Below the pieces are notes generated by a model. That model saw only the letters and a program-made list of their open reading frames with translations, did not search any database and was not told where the DNA came from. Shown in pieces: positions 43,450 to 52,015 of a stretch of DNA of 64,000 bases (positions within the stretch are counted from its first letter, which is position 1; each line of letters begins with the position of its first letter). Origin of the DNA: an uncultured Alphaproteobacteria bacterium (GTDB lineage: Bacteria; Pseudomonadota; Alphaproteobacteria; RF32; CAG-239); NCBI GenBank assembly GCA_934277435.1, contig CAKQUE010000002.1, forward strand, positions 66,866 to 130,865, given 5' to 3'. Made by a program: the position numbers and the translations under genes.

Positions 43450-43962
43450 ATGAAGGCATTATTGACAACATTCATGGCGCTGTGTTTAAGTGTTAGTTCA
43501 ATTAATTTTGCGCAAGCCGCAGAAGAAGATGAAAGCGAAAGCGGATTAGCTATTCCGCGCATGGTTTCTTTGCGCTCTAGTTTGATAAACGTCCGTTCCG
43601 GTCCGGGTAGCCGTTATCCGATTGAATGGGTTTATAAACAAAAAGGAGCTCCGGTTGAAATTATCGCAGAGTTTGAACTGTGGAGAAAAATCCGTGATTG
43701 GGAAGGCTCCGAAACTTGGGTTCACAAAGCAATGCTTTCCGGACGGCGTTTTATAAAAGTCACCAACCCTGGAGAAAATAATATATACGCCAAACCAGAA
43801 AGCGACTCTCGCGTGATAGCCAAAGTTGAAGACGGCGTGGTCGGAGAAATTGATAAATGTCCAACTCCTGACGGAATGTGTTTAATCAAATTTGATACCG
43901 TTAAAGGCTGGATGCCTCGCAGCGGCTTGTTTGGAATCTATAAAAACGAGGTTATAAAATAA
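43450..43962 (+). CDS. Exported bacterial SH3-domain protein
   Basis: 170 aa. Signal peptide ending FAQAA, an acidic linker (EEDESESG), then two bacterial SH3 units: SLRSSLINVRSGPGSRYPIE (with WVYKQKGAPVEI and GSETWVHKAML) and a second NIYAKPESDSRVIAKVEDGV. Such domains bind peptidoglycan or mediate envelope contacts. AAAGGGAAG precedes the ATG. It lies 4 bases before xerC. Divergent from the M20 peptidase gene. Confidence 0.9.
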   Translation: MKALLTTFMALCLSVSSINFAQAAEEDESESGLAIPRMVSLRSSLINVRSGPGSRYPIEWVYKQKGAPVEIIAEFELWRKIRDWEGSETWVHKAMLSGRRFIKVTNPGENNIYAKPESDSRVIAKVEDGVVGEIDKCPTPDGMCLIKFDTVKGWMPRSGLFGIYKNEVIK

Positions 43963-43966
43963 GCAA

Positions 43967-44905
43967 GTGAAAGCTCAAATAAAATTCAATGCTGATGAAA
44001 CTTTGCTGCCGCTTATCAAAGATTGGCAAAATTGGCTATTGAAAGAACGGCTATATTCTGAGCATACTCTAGACGGATACTCACGCGATTTAGCCTGCTT
44101 TTTAGCCACCGTAAAAGATGCACCGCTTGGTGTTGACGGCTTAAAAGAGCTAGACATTCATGACTTTCGAAAATTTTTAAGTAAACAGAGTTCACGCAAT
44201 TTGAACAAAACTTCGCTTTGCCGCGAGCTTTCGGCAGTCAAAAACTTTTTCAAATGGTTAGAACGGAAAAAAATATTAAAAAATCCGGCGCTTAGCATTA
44301 TATCTTCACCTAAAAGAGCAAAAGTTTTACCCAAAGCTCTTGACGAGGAAGATTCTTTTAAATTACTGAATAAAATCGCAAATCTGGAAAATGAAACGTG
44401 GCAAGGGCTTCGCGACCGAGCAATTTTGACCTTACTCTATGGTTGCGGTTTGCGTATATCCGAAGCCCTTTCTGTAAATATCGGCGATATATCTGCCCAC
44501 AGCGAGTTCCTTCGCGTCAAAGGTAAGGGCAACAAAGAAAGAATAGTTCCCCTTCTTCCAATTATTTGGCAATATATCGATGCTTACCTTGCTGAATGCC
44601 CCTATAAACTCAATGCAGGAGAACCATTGTTTTTAGGCGCACGAGGCGAGCGGATTAGTCCACGTATAATTCAACGCCAGCTGCAAAAACTTAGATTGTC
44701 GCTTGGCCTGCCGGATACAGTAACTCCGCATGCTCTTCGCCACTCTTTTGCCACACAGCTATTGGCAGCAGGGACTGATTTACGCTCAATTCAAGAATTG
44801 TTAGGTCATGCGTCCCTAAGCACAACCCAGCGCTACACCGATGTTCAAACCGAAACTCTGCAACGAGAATACCACAAAGCGCATCCGCTCGAAAAGTCTG
44901 AATAA
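43967..44905 (+). CDS. xerC: Tyrosine recombinase XerC
   Basis: 312 aa. SAM-like N-terminal domain (YSEHTLDGYSRDLACFL), then the catalytic domain with Arg in YGCGLRISEAL, Lys in VKGKGNKERIVPL, HALRHSFATQ, LLGHASLSTTQ and the nucleophile Tyr in TQRYTDV. The total length and the sequence are XerC-like, not phage integrase-like. It resolves chromosome dimers at dif with XerD. The start is GTG at 43967. No mobile-element neighbours are seen. Confidence 0.93.
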   Translation: MKAQIKFNADETLLPLIKDWQNWLLKERLYSEHTLDGYSRDLACFLATVKDAPLGVDGLKELDIHDFRKFLSKQSSRNLNKTSLCRELSAVKNFFKWLERKKILKNPALSIISSPKRAKVLPKALDEEDSFKLLNKIANLENETWQGLRDRAILTLLYGCGLRISEALSVNIGDISAHSEFLRVKGKGNKERIVPLLPIIWQYIDAYLAECPYKLNAGEPLFLGARGERISPRIIQRQLQKLRLSLGLPDTVTPHALRHSFATQLLAAGTDLRSIQELLGHASLSTTQRYTDVQTETLQREYHKAHPLEKSE

Positions 44906-44918
44906 ATCAAAACAAAAA

Positions 44919-44944
44919 AGAGGTCTGAAACCAGCACCTCTTCT
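44919..44944. terminator. Terminator between xerC and rpmG
   Basis: AAAAAGAGGT / ACCTCTTCTTT around CTGAAACCAGC. Usable from both sides. Confidence 0.75.
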
Positions 44945-44965
44945 TTCTAAATTCTTTTGCAGAAA

Positions 44966-45133
44966 TTACTTCAATTTCTTTTCCACAAACTCTTCATGTT
45001 TTTTAGATTTTTTATCGAATTTCTTCAAAACCAATTTTTCAGGATGAGTTCTTGGATTTTTTTCTGCCAAATAGAAAGAACCAGTACCAGCACTGCTTTC
45101 CAATTTAATTTTAATTTTTACTGCTTTAGCCAT
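44966..45133 (-). CDS. rpmG: 50S ribosomal protein L33
   Basis: 55 aa, MAKAVKIKIKLESSAGTGSF then YLAEKNPRTHPEKLVLKKFD. It is the Cys-free form of L33, so it needs no zinc. The start has AAGAG upstream. A strong promoter lies at 45179-45206. It is a single gene between converging xerC and the S41 protease unit. Confidence 0.95.
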   Translation of the reverse strand: MAKAVKIKIKLESSAGTGSFYLAEKNPRTHPEKLVLKKFDKKSKKHEEFVEKKLK

Positions 45134-45178
45134 TTTTCTTACTCTTTTACAAAGTTATCAATTAAAACATTTAGGCGA

Positions 45179-45206
45179 AGTATACATTTTTTAACGTGCT
45201 TGTCAA
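45179..45206 (-). promoter_or_regulatory. Promoter of rpmG
   Basis: Minus strand TTGACA (45206-45201), 16-bp spacer, TATACT (45184-45179): near-consensus. Confidence 0.85.
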
Positions 45207-45219
45207 CAACTTTTTTCGG

Positions 45220-46284
45220 TTATATTTCGTTTTTGAGCAATTTAATTGCCGTTTCAATATCATGTTCTTCCCAAAGCCGGCTTTCTTGCTTGCAAGAACC
45301 GTCTGCATTTTTGGCTTCACAGATATCTGGCGTTACACCGTTTTGATGAATTATTTTACCGGACGGAGTAAAAAACTGCTCAGTGGTCAAAACCAGCTTG
45401 CCGCCGTTGCTCATTTGAATAACGTTTTGAATAGTGCCTTTGCCAAAAGTTTTTGTTCCCACTATTTTGGCCCGCGACTGGTCTTGCAATCCCGCCGCCA
45501 AAACTTCGGCCGCAGATGCTGTTTCGCCGTCTACCAGCACAGCCAGAGGACCACCGTACAAACTCCCCTCTTTGGAGGTATAATAATGCACATTGGCGCC
45601 ATCTCGACCAGCGGTATATGTGATAATTTCATTATCGGTGAAAAAATCCGCCACCTTTAGCGCCTCATTCAAAATACCGCCGCTGTTGCCGCGCAAATCT
45701 AAAATCACGGCGCTGTATGGCTTGTTGCGTTCTAAAGAGCCCCGCACTGCTTTGGCGGTCTGTTTATTAAATATACGCACCCGCAAATATAAAACGTCAT
45801 CAATTTTTCTGTCGCTGTAAAGCGTGTAAATAGAATTTTCTTCAGCATCTTCGCTATAATCATATTCCGAATAGTAATGCGAAAACTTATCCAATTTTTC
45901 TGTAATTTTTTTCATCATCAAATCCGGCAATTCAAAGTCTTTAAGCGCCACCTTGTCAGTGAGTTTTGAGGCCTCGTCGGCAATTTTGGCCGCGGTTTCA
46001 CTCCAAGCCTTCACATCTTTAGGATTTTTTGGTTGCGGTATAATTTTTTTAATTTGCTTTTTATAATATAGATAAAACTTGTCGCTGCCTTTAGAAATCA
46101 CAATATCTTTATCTAAATCAGTAATAGCCTGCAGTCCGTTTATAACCAAATCCGCAACATTCACCGGCTGCAAATAATCCGTATCAACCGAAGTCAGCAT
46201 TTCATTCAATAAATTTTCATCTACCGACGCAAAAGCCGGTGCAGACAGCAACAAAGCCCACGCAAACAAAATTTTTTTCATCAT
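45220..46284 (-). CDS. S41 family C-terminal processing-like protease, exported
   Basis: About 354 aa. Signal peptide ending APAFAS. Core: VILDLRGNSGGILNEALKVA, then catalytic Ser in DGETASAAEVLAAGLQDQSR and Lys in GTKTFGKGTIQNV. A C-terminal FTPSGKIIHQNGVTPDI matches CtpA-type tail motifs. No PDZ domain is evident between signal peptide and core, so it is a short form. The ATG overlaps the TGA of the exonuclease gene (TGATG); the in-frame TTG just before it is less likely. It acts in the periplasm. Confidence 0.85.
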   Translation of the reverse strand: MMKKILFAWALLLSAPAFASVDENLLNEMLTSVDTDYLQPVNVADLVINGLQAITDLDKDIVISKGSDKFYLYYKKQIKKIIPQPKNPKDVKAWSETAAKIADEASKLTDKVALKDFELPDLMMKKITEKLDKFSHYYSEYDYSEDAEENSIYTLYSDRKIDDVLYLRVRIFNKQTAKAVRGSLERNKPYSAVILDLRGNSGGILNEALKVADFFTDNEIITYTAGRDGANVHYYTSKEGSLYGGPLAVLVDGETASAAEVLAAGLQDQSRAKIVGTKTFGKGTIQNVIQMSNGGKLVLTTEQFFTPSGKIIHQNGVTPDICEAKNADGSCKQESRLWEEHDIETAIKLLKNEI

Positions 46285-47078
46285 CAATCCTCAAATTCCG
46301 CCATTAACACTGTGTGATCAGACGCTTTTTCCTTAGCCCTGAAGTTTTTATCTATTTTACAATCAGTCAAGCAATCGGCCATAGCCGGAGAACAAAAAAC
46401 ATAATCTATGCGCATACCCAAATCATTGGCAAAAGATGCACCGGTGTAATCCCAAAAAGTATAGCCGTTTTCTTGAGGGTACAACAAGCGATACGAATCC
46501 GAATACCCAATAAACTCAAGTCTATGCAAACGCTGCCAAACTTCTGGACGATAGAGGGCGTTTCCGGCAAACATTTCTGGATTAAAAACATCTTTTTTAG
46601 TCAGTATAACATTAAAATCACCTGCCAAAACAACATTTTTATGCTGCAGCATTAACTTTTCTGCATGTTGCAAAAACGCGTCCATCCATTGCAATTTATA
46701 TTCAAAACGGCTGCTATCGGCAGAATTATTTGCCGGAGGATTGCCATTAGGCAAATAAAGCGAAGCTATAATATATTTTTTGTTGTTTTTTGATATTTCC
46801 ACTTCCAAATAGCGGGAATTTTCATCAGTAAAATTCGGTAAATTTTCGGCGGTTACCTTCATTTTATGGCGGCTTAAAACCGCCACGCCGTTATAACTTT
46901 TCTGCCCTAAAATTTTAGCCTCATAGCCCAGTGTCTGCAAATCAAAAAAGGGAAAATTATTAAATTCGGTTTTTATTTCTTGCAGCAACAAAACATCGGG
47001 CTGATTTTGCCGAAGCCAGTCACACAAATTAGGCAATCTGGCGTTTATGGAATTTATATTCAGAGTGGCAATTTTCAT
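46284..47078 (-). CDS. xth: Exodeoxyribonuclease III
   Basis: 264 aa. Motifs in order: ATLNINSINARLPNLCDWL, LLLQEIKTEF (catalytic Glu), GVAVLSRHKM, VLAGDFNVILTKKDVFNP, RIDYVFCS, and KASDHTVLMAEFE. It cuts abasic sites and trims 3' ends in base excision repair. AAAGGAAA precedes the start. The stop overlaps the start of the S41 protease gene, so the two are cotranscribed although functionally unrelated. Confidence 0.95.
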   Translation of the reverse strand: MKIATLNINSINARLPNLCDWLRQNQPDVLLLQEIKTEFNNFPFFDLQTLGYEAKILGQKSYNGVAVLSRHKMKVTAENLPNFTDENSRYLEVEISKNNKKYIIASLYLPNGNPPANNSADSSRFEYKLQWMDAFLQHAEKLMLQHKNVVLAGDFNVILTKKDVFNPEMFAGNALYRPEVWQRLHRLEFIGYSDSYRLLYPQENGYTFWDYTGASFANDLGMRIDYVFCSPAMADCLTDCKIDKNFRAKEKASDHTVLMAEFED

Positions 47079-47202
47079 ACTTTTTTTCCTTTGCTTTTAC
47101 TATAATAATTTTTTTAGGAAATAAAAGATTTTTTTTGTTCTGTTAAGTGATTTTAAAACATTAGCCTTTAGAATGAAAAAAGATTATTTAATGGGGTTTG
47201 TT

Positions 47203-48120
47203 ATGTATCAGGATTTTTTCAATAAAAATGATGATTATTTGAGTGAATTTAAGCAAAAAGTCGCCAATCAGAAAATTGCGACCATTGAAGAACGCCGCAC
47301 CGAACTGGCTCGTTCTCGCAATAATTTTTTGGGTACTTTCGCCGGTATTGCGCTGGCCGGAATTGTCGGTTGGTTTGTTTTGGCGCCGCAATACGCCGAA
47401 ACCGAAAAAGAAATCCCGATTATCAGACGTCCGCAAACGGCGGTGAAAATAAAACCGGAAAATCCTGGTGGCATGGAAATTCCAAATCAAGACAAAGACG
47501 TGTATAATATTGTTGAAAAGAAAGAAGTTGACAATACCGTGGTAGAAAATCTGCTGCCTAAACCAGAAACACCAAAGCTTCCGGATATTGTTCCCGAAGT
47601 TGCCGATGTAAACACCAACGTAAACACCGACGCAGCAAATCTTGATGAAATTGTTGATGAAGTTGCCGAAAATAAAAACGACTTACCGCAACCAAAAGAA
47701 GTTAAAGCCGAAAGCAAAGCTGTTGAAAATTCTGCGGCTAGCAATGTTCCGGCAAAACCAGCTGATTTGTTGGCCGGCGTCAGCGCACAAGCTCCGGATG
47801 CAAACGCAGCCAAGGCTGATGCTCCGGCAAAAATTGAAGCTCCGACGGCTGTTGTAAACACGGCAAGCGCCGGAGGCTGGCAAATTCAACTAATCGCTTC
47901 TAAAAATAAAACCGCGGTAGAAAAAACTTGGACCGATTTGTCGGCTAAATATGCCGATTTGAAAAATATGCCGCATGAAATTCAAGCTTCTGACCTTGGA
48001 GCACAAGGAATGTTCTATCGTCTGCGCGCCGGTTCTTTTGCCAGCAAAGCTGAAGCGGCACAAGCTTGCGCAAACCTAAAAGCCAAAGGTCTGCATGACT
48101 GTATTGCCAAAGAAAAGTGA
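47203..48120 (+). CDS. SPOR-domain membrane protein
   Basis: About 305 aa. A short cytosolic N terminus, one membrane segment (NFLGTFAGIALAGIVGWFVL), a long Glu/Pro/Ala-rich linker, and a C-terminal SPOR domain (GGWQIQLIASKNKTAVEKTW, FYRLRAGSFASKAEAAQACA). SPOR domains bind denuded septal peptidoglycan. I take the start at ATG 47203 with GGGG upstream; the in-frame ATG at 47173 lacks a ribosome binding site. It is followed by nagZ, the usual alphaproteobacterial order. Confidence 0.88.
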   Translation: MYQDFFNKNDDYLSEFKQKVANQKIATIEERRTELARSRNNFLGTFAGIALAGIVGWFVLAPQYAETEKEIPIIRRPQTAVKIKPENPGGMEIPNQDKDVYNIVEKKEVDNTVVENLLPKPETPKLPDIVPEVADVNTNVNTDAANLDEIVDEVAENKNDLPQPKEVKAESKAVENSAASNVPAKPADLLAGVSAQAPDANAAKADAPAKIEAPTAVVNTASAGGWQIQLIASKNKTAVEKTWTDLSAKYADLKNMPHEIQASDLGAQGMFYRLRAGSFASKAEAAQACANLKAKGLHDCIAKEK

Positions 48121-48126
48121 TTAACG

Positions 48127-49182
48127 ATGACAAAACCTATTCTTCCAGCCTTTCTTTCTGTTCAGAGCTTTATGCTCAGCGATGAGGAAAAACGCTTGTT
48201 TGCAAAGTGTAATCCTCTGGGAGTTTGTTTGTTTGCAAAAGGTTGCACCAATGTGCAGAATCCGCAACAACTAAAAAGGCTCTGTCAGGATATTAAGGAA
48301 ACTATCGGACGTGAAGACGTTTTAATCGCTATTGATCAAGAAGGCGGACGGGTGCGCCGTTTGGTTGAACCGGAATTTACACCGCTGGCAGAACAACAAA
48401 GACTAAACACTGTCGAGCTAGCTAAACAGCATGCTTTTTTGGCCGCTCATGATTTAAAAAATTGCGGAATCAATGTCAATTTTGCTCCGGTTTTGGATAT
48501 TTGCTATGAATTTACCTCGGCTGTTTTGCGAGGACGCTGTTTTGACGGTAATGAAAAACAAATCGCAATTTTAGGCAAAGCTATGGTAGATGAGTTTATG
48601 GCAAACGGTGTATGTCCTTGCGTGAAACATCTGCCAGGGCACGGACGGGCAAAAAGCGATCCGCATTTGGAATTACCGGTTATTGACGATGATATAAAAA
48701 CTTTACAAACCGATTTTTATCCTTTCAAACAGCTGAAAGACGCGCCGATGGGGATGGTAGCGCATTTGCTTTTAACCAAAATTGACAATAGCTTGCCGTC
48801 AAGTGAATCGCCTAGCGTCATTAAAAATATTATCCGTAAAGAAATTGGATTTAGCGGCTTTTTAGTTTCTGACGCCATTATGATGCAGGCTCTGAAGGGT
48901 TCAATTGCCGAACGTGCAAAACGAGCTATTGCCGCCGGTTGTGATGCGGTATGCTTGGGAAATGCTGCGTTTTCAGATAATTTAGAGTTGGCTGACAGCG
49001 GATTGATTTTGAGCGATAACGCGGCGGAGCGTTTATTAACAGTGCAAAAAATTATTCAGCAGTCATTAAAACATTCCGACTATGAACATATTAAAAATAA
49101 ATATTGTGCAAATCTGAAAAATATTATATCGTATAATTCAGAGTACGATGCGACAGAAATTTTAAATCGCATCCGCAAATAA
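48127..49182 (+). CDS. nagZ: Beta-N-acetylhexosaminidase (glycoside hydrolase family 3)
   Basis: 351 aa. LIAIDQEGGRVRRL, NFAPVLDI, the signature KHLPGHGRAKSDPHLELPVI with its catalytic His-Asp, and the nucleophile Asp in FLVSDAIMMQALKG. It removes GlcNAc from muropeptides in cell-wall recycling. It lies 6 bases after the SPOR gene and 18 before the TatA-like gene; scpA and scpB, which often come next in Alphaproteobacteria, are missing. Confidence 0.94.
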   Translation: MTKPILPAFLSVQSFMLSDEEKRLFAKCNPLGVCLFAKGCTNVQNPQQLKRLCQDIKETIGREDVLIAIDQEGGRVRRLVEPEFTPLAEQQRLNTVELAKQHAFLAAHDLKNCGINVNFAPVLDICYEFTSAVLRGRCFDGNEKQIAILGKAMVDEFMANGVCPCVKHLPGHGRAKSDPHLELPVIDDDIKTLQTDFYPFKQLKDAPMGMVAHLLLTKIDNSLPSSESPSVIKNIIRKEIGFSGFLVSDAIMMQALKGSIAERAKRAIAAGCDAVCLGNAAFSDNLELADSGLILSDNAAERLLTVQKIIQQSLKHSDYEHIKNKYCANLKNIISYNSEYDATEILNRIRK

Positions 49183-49200
49183 ATTAAGGAGAAAAAAATT

Positions 49201-49608
49201 ATGGGTGGTTTCTTTGGTTGGTTTTTGGTGATTGTTGGTGTTTTGGCTATTTTTAATGCCGAAAAATTACCGGCTTTACGTCAAATGCTAGATGAAAAAT
49301 TAAAAGGAAGTTTGGACGTTGCAAAAGAAGTTTCTAAAACAACAAAAAATAAAATTGAAAAAGTAAAAACAGAAATCGACAACCGCAAAAATGCTCCGCA
49401 AGAAGAAAAAGAAGCGGAAGAAAATACGCCGGAAGAAACAGCGGAAGCGTTGAATTTTATGAGCAACTATATCAACAAAAAAGAAAAAGAGAGCAAGGAA
49501 GAACCTAAGTCATCTCTTGCCGATATGTTAAATGCTCAGACAGAACAGCAAAATACTACCGAAGAAAACGCTGAAGATAAGCCCGTGGATTTGAACAAAT
49601 TTGATTAG
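49201..49608 (+). CDS. TatA/TatB-like single-helix membrane protein
   Basis: 135 aa. One N-terminal membrane helix (MGGFFGWFLVIVGVLAIFNA), then EKLPALRQMLDEKLKGSLDV, an amphipathic helix, and a long acidic tail rich in Glu and Lys. This is the topology of TatA/TatB, the pore and receptor parts of twin-arginine export, and the position after nagZ is where tatA lies in many relatives. The usual FG pair at the hinge is replaced by NAEK, so the call is tentative. AAGGAG precedes the ATG. No tatC follows. Confidence 0.6.
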   Translation: MGGFFGWFLVIVGVLAIFNAEKLPALRQMLDEKLKGSLDVAKEVSKTTKNKIEKVKTEIDNRKNAPQEEKEAEENTPEETAEALNFMSNYINKKEKESKEEPKSSLADMLNAQTEQQNTTEENAEDKPVDLNKFD

Positions 49609-49628
49609 TTTTTTGGCTTTTTTAGTTT

Positions 49629-49664
49629 AAATCCCCTCAGGAAACATTTTCTGAAGGGATTTTT
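49629..49664 (+). terminator. Rho-independent terminator
   Basis: AATCCCCTCAGGAAA / TTTCTGAAGGGATTTTTT stem with T-run after the TatA-like gene. Confidence 0.9.
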
Positions 49665-49705
49665 TGTTTTTGAACCGCCAATTCCAAGAGAAAATATAAA
49701 AACTC

Positions 49706-49938
49706 TTTACAATTTTATTTTTTACCGATAACATAAACATGAAAATGCAATAGCATTTTTAGGGCGTAGCAACCCTTTTATCATCAGTCGTTAAAGCATA
49801 AACGACTTAAATTTTATATGCCGATTTTCGCTTAGAGCGGATGTCGGCTGAATAAGGCTATGCGCTGAATAAGCCGAGCCGTTTGATGATATACGGTTTG
49901 CTAACATCCGCCCGCTTTTGAATAGCGGGTTTTGTTTT
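49706..49938 (+). ncRNA. Candidate structured leader/non-coding RNA before the pilin-like gene
   Basis: Promoter-like TTTACA (49706-49711), 17 bp, TAACAT (49729-49734). Downstream hairpins: AAAATGC/GCATTTT, AGGG/CCCT, AGTCGTT/AACGACT, then a multibranched part closed by GCGGATGT (49837-49844) and ACATCCGC (49904-49911), with CGGCT/AGCCG and CCGT/ACGG inside. It ends in an intrinsic terminator CCCGC/GCGGG (49911-49929) plus TTTTGTTTT. GCTGAATAAG is repeated. The gene starts 27 bases later. Either an attenuating leader or a separate small RNA. The fold was made by eye. Confidence 0.5.
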
Positions 49939-49964
49939 AGGTAACAATAAACGGAGTTAGAAAT

Positions 49965-50612
49965 ATGTATAACAATTTAGAAAATGGCCGCAGTATGATA
50001 GAGATGCTGGGCGTATTGGCCATTATTGCCGTGCTTTCGGTCGGCGGTATTGCCGGCTATAGCAAAGCGATAGAAAAATTAAGGATAAACAAAGCAATCG
50101 AAAATCATAAAAATATGATTATGAGCCTATTAGAATATACCAACAATCTTCATCAAACAAGCAATACTAATATAAACCTAGATAATGTGATATATGCTTT
50201 AAACCTAACTCCTGAAAATTGGTCTGTTCATTTTGCCGGACAAGACCACGATGCTTATTTAAATGATGAACTTGGAAATGGTGTTGTCTCAGATTATTAT
50301 GCCGATAGACATGCTATATTTTATTCAATTGCCTTAAATACAGAAAATGAAATAAGTGTAAATAATATTAATTATTATTTTTGCGTAAATTATATAACAA
50401 ATGTTATAAAACCTTTATCAGATGTAATTTCTCAATTTTCATTATTTAGATACACTGTAAGCCACTATGCATATTATGGCAAAAATAACTGCAATCAAAA
50501 CAGAAATTGTATTAACCAGATGACTATAAGTGAAATATCAAATAAATGTAAAATCTGCAATACTAAAATAGGTAACAACACATGTAAATTAGATATGCTC
50601 TTAAATTTTTAA
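49965..50612 (+). CDS. Type IV pilin-like protein
   Basis: 215 aa. N terminus NLENGRSMIEMLGVLAIIAV then LSVGGIAGYSKAIEKLRINK: prepilin peptidase site after Gly, with the key Glu at position +5 and a 20-residue hydrophobic helix. The C-terminal globular part is unusually AT-rich in codons and carries many Cys (KNNCNQNRNCI, NKCKICNTK), probably disulfide-linked. CGGAG precedes the ATG. No assembly genes (pilB, pilC, pilD) are near. It stands alone after the structured leader. Pseudopilin of a secretion system is the alternative. Confidence 0.85.
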   Translation: MYNNLENGRSMIEMLGVLAIIAVLSVGGIAGYSKAIEKLRINKAIENHKNMIMSLLEYTNNLHQTSNTNINLDNVIYALNLTPENWSVHFAGQDHDAYLNDELGNGVVSDYYADRHAIFYSIALNTENEISVNNINYYFCVNYITNVIKPLSDVISQFSLFRYTVSHYAYYGKNNCNQNRNCINQMTISEISNKCKICNTKIGNNTCKLDMLLNF

Positions 50613-50654
50613 ATTACATTTTTATGTAGCTTGCTCGCTGTTTCATTTTTTACA

Positions 50655-50693
50655 AAACCCCGCCGGAAGTGTAGAACCTGCGGCGGGGTAAAA
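50655..50693. terminator. Strong terminator between pilin-like gene and pgk
   Basis: ACCCCGCCG / CGGCGGGGT stem (50658-50689) with A-run before and AAAA after; serves pgk on the minus strand (TTTTGT follows). Confidence 0.85.
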
Positions 50694-50708
50694 AATCAAA
50701 AATTATGA

Positions 50709-51917
50709 TTATTTTTTCATAATCACAACACCTGGCAATTCTTTGCCTTCCATCCATTCAAGGAAAGCACCGCCAGCGGTTGAAACGTATGTGAATTTTG
50801 TATCAACACCGGCATTTGCCAAAGCAGAAACAGTATCACCGCCGCCGGCAACAGATGTTAATTTGCCAGCTTCAGTCAAAGCTGCAGCGTGCTGAGCAAC
50901 TTTGTTGGTAGCGTTGTCAAAAGGCTTCAATTCAAATGCGCCCAACGGGCCGTTCCAAACCAAAGTTTTGCATTCATCAAGTTTTTTGTTGATGTTTTCA
51001 ATAGATTTTTCACCAACATCAAGCAAAGTGCCGTCAGCCGGAATTTTATCCAAATCATAAGTTGCGTGTTCAGCGTTTGCAGCAAATTCTTTAGCCGAAA
51101 CAATATCAGACGGCAAAATGATTTCGCAGTTATTTGCTTTTGCAGTAGCCAAAATTTCTCTAGCAGTGTCAAGCATATCCATTTGCACCAATGAGTTCTT
51201 TTCATTGATAGCGTCTACGCCCTGAACTTTCAAGAAAGTATGAGCCATACCACCGGCAATAACCAATTTATCTACTTTTTTAACCAAATTGTTCAATAAA
51301 TCCAATTTGGTAGAAACTTTAGAACCGCCGACAATAGCCATCAACGGGCGTTTCGGGTTGTTCAAACCTGTGGTCAAAGCGTTTACTTCTTCGGCCATCA
51401 ACAAACCCATTGCAGACGGACGCAATTTAGCTGCAGCCACAATAGAAGCGTGAGCGCGGTGAGCTGTTGAGAAAGCATCAGAAACATAAACATCGGCCGG
51501 TTTAACCAATTCTGCTGCCCAAGCTTCATCGCCTTTTTTCTCTTCGTTGTAGTAGCGCAAGTTTTCCAACAACAAAACTTCGTTAGCTTTCATAGCTTTA
51601 ACGGCGTCGGCAACTTTTTCACCGATGCAATCGTCAACAAACACAACGTGTTTACCCAAAGCTTTTTCCAATTCCGGAGCAACGTGGCTCAAAGAATTTT
51701 TAACATCGCCTTTGCCTTCCGGACGGCCAAAGTGAGAAATAACCACAACTTTTGCGCCTTTTTCCATCAACAATTTAATGGTTGGAACAGTGCGGTCAAT
51801 ACGAGCTGTGTTGGTCACGTGAAAATTTTCATCCATAGGCACATTCAAATCGGCGCGCAACATAACAACTTTGCCGTTCAAATCACCTAAATCTTCAATA
51901 GTTTTATATCCTTGCAT
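50709..51917 (-). CDS. pgk: Phosphoglycerate kinase
   Basis: 402 aa, normal length. VMLRADLNVPMDENF, VVVISHFGRPEGK, RAHASIVAAAK, IVGGSKVSTKLDLL, LVWNGPLGAFE and VAGGGDTVSAL are all present. It makes ATP from 1,3-bisphosphoglycerate in glycolysis. AAGGAAA precedes the ATG. It follows gap by about 100 bases in the same direction, so both act in one glycolytic unit. Confidence 0.98.
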   Translation of the reverse strand: MQGYKTIEDLGDLNGKVVMLRADLNVPMDENFHVTNTARIDRTVPTIKLLMEKGAKVVVISHFGRPEGKGDVKNSLSHVAPELEKALGKHVVFVDDCIGEKVADAVKAMKANEVLLLENLRYYNEEKKGDEAWAAELVKPADVYVSDAFSTAHRAHASIVAAAKLRPSAMGLLMAEEVNALTTGLNNPKRPLMAIVGGSKVSTKLDLLNNLVKKVDKLVIAGGMAHTFLKVQGVDAINEKNSLVQMDMLDTAREILATAKANNCEIILPSDIVSAKEFAANAEHATYDLDKIPADGTLLDVGEKSIENINKKLDECKTLVWNGPLGAFELKPFDNATNKVAQHAAALTEAGKLTSVAGGGDTVSALANAGVDTKFTYVSTAGGAFLEWMEGKELPGVVIMKK

Positions 51918-52015
51918 TGTTTTTCCTTACATATTTATAAAAAAACTCTCCCCGCCCAAGCCAAAAGCAGCAGCACTGAGCCAACCGCCTTTTGCCTGAA
52001 ACGGGGAACAAAAAA

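Noticed and set aside
43967..44905. Tyrosine recombinase as sign of an integrated element
   Set aside because: Sequence and length fit housekeeping XerC; no att repeats, tRNA or phage genes are next to it.
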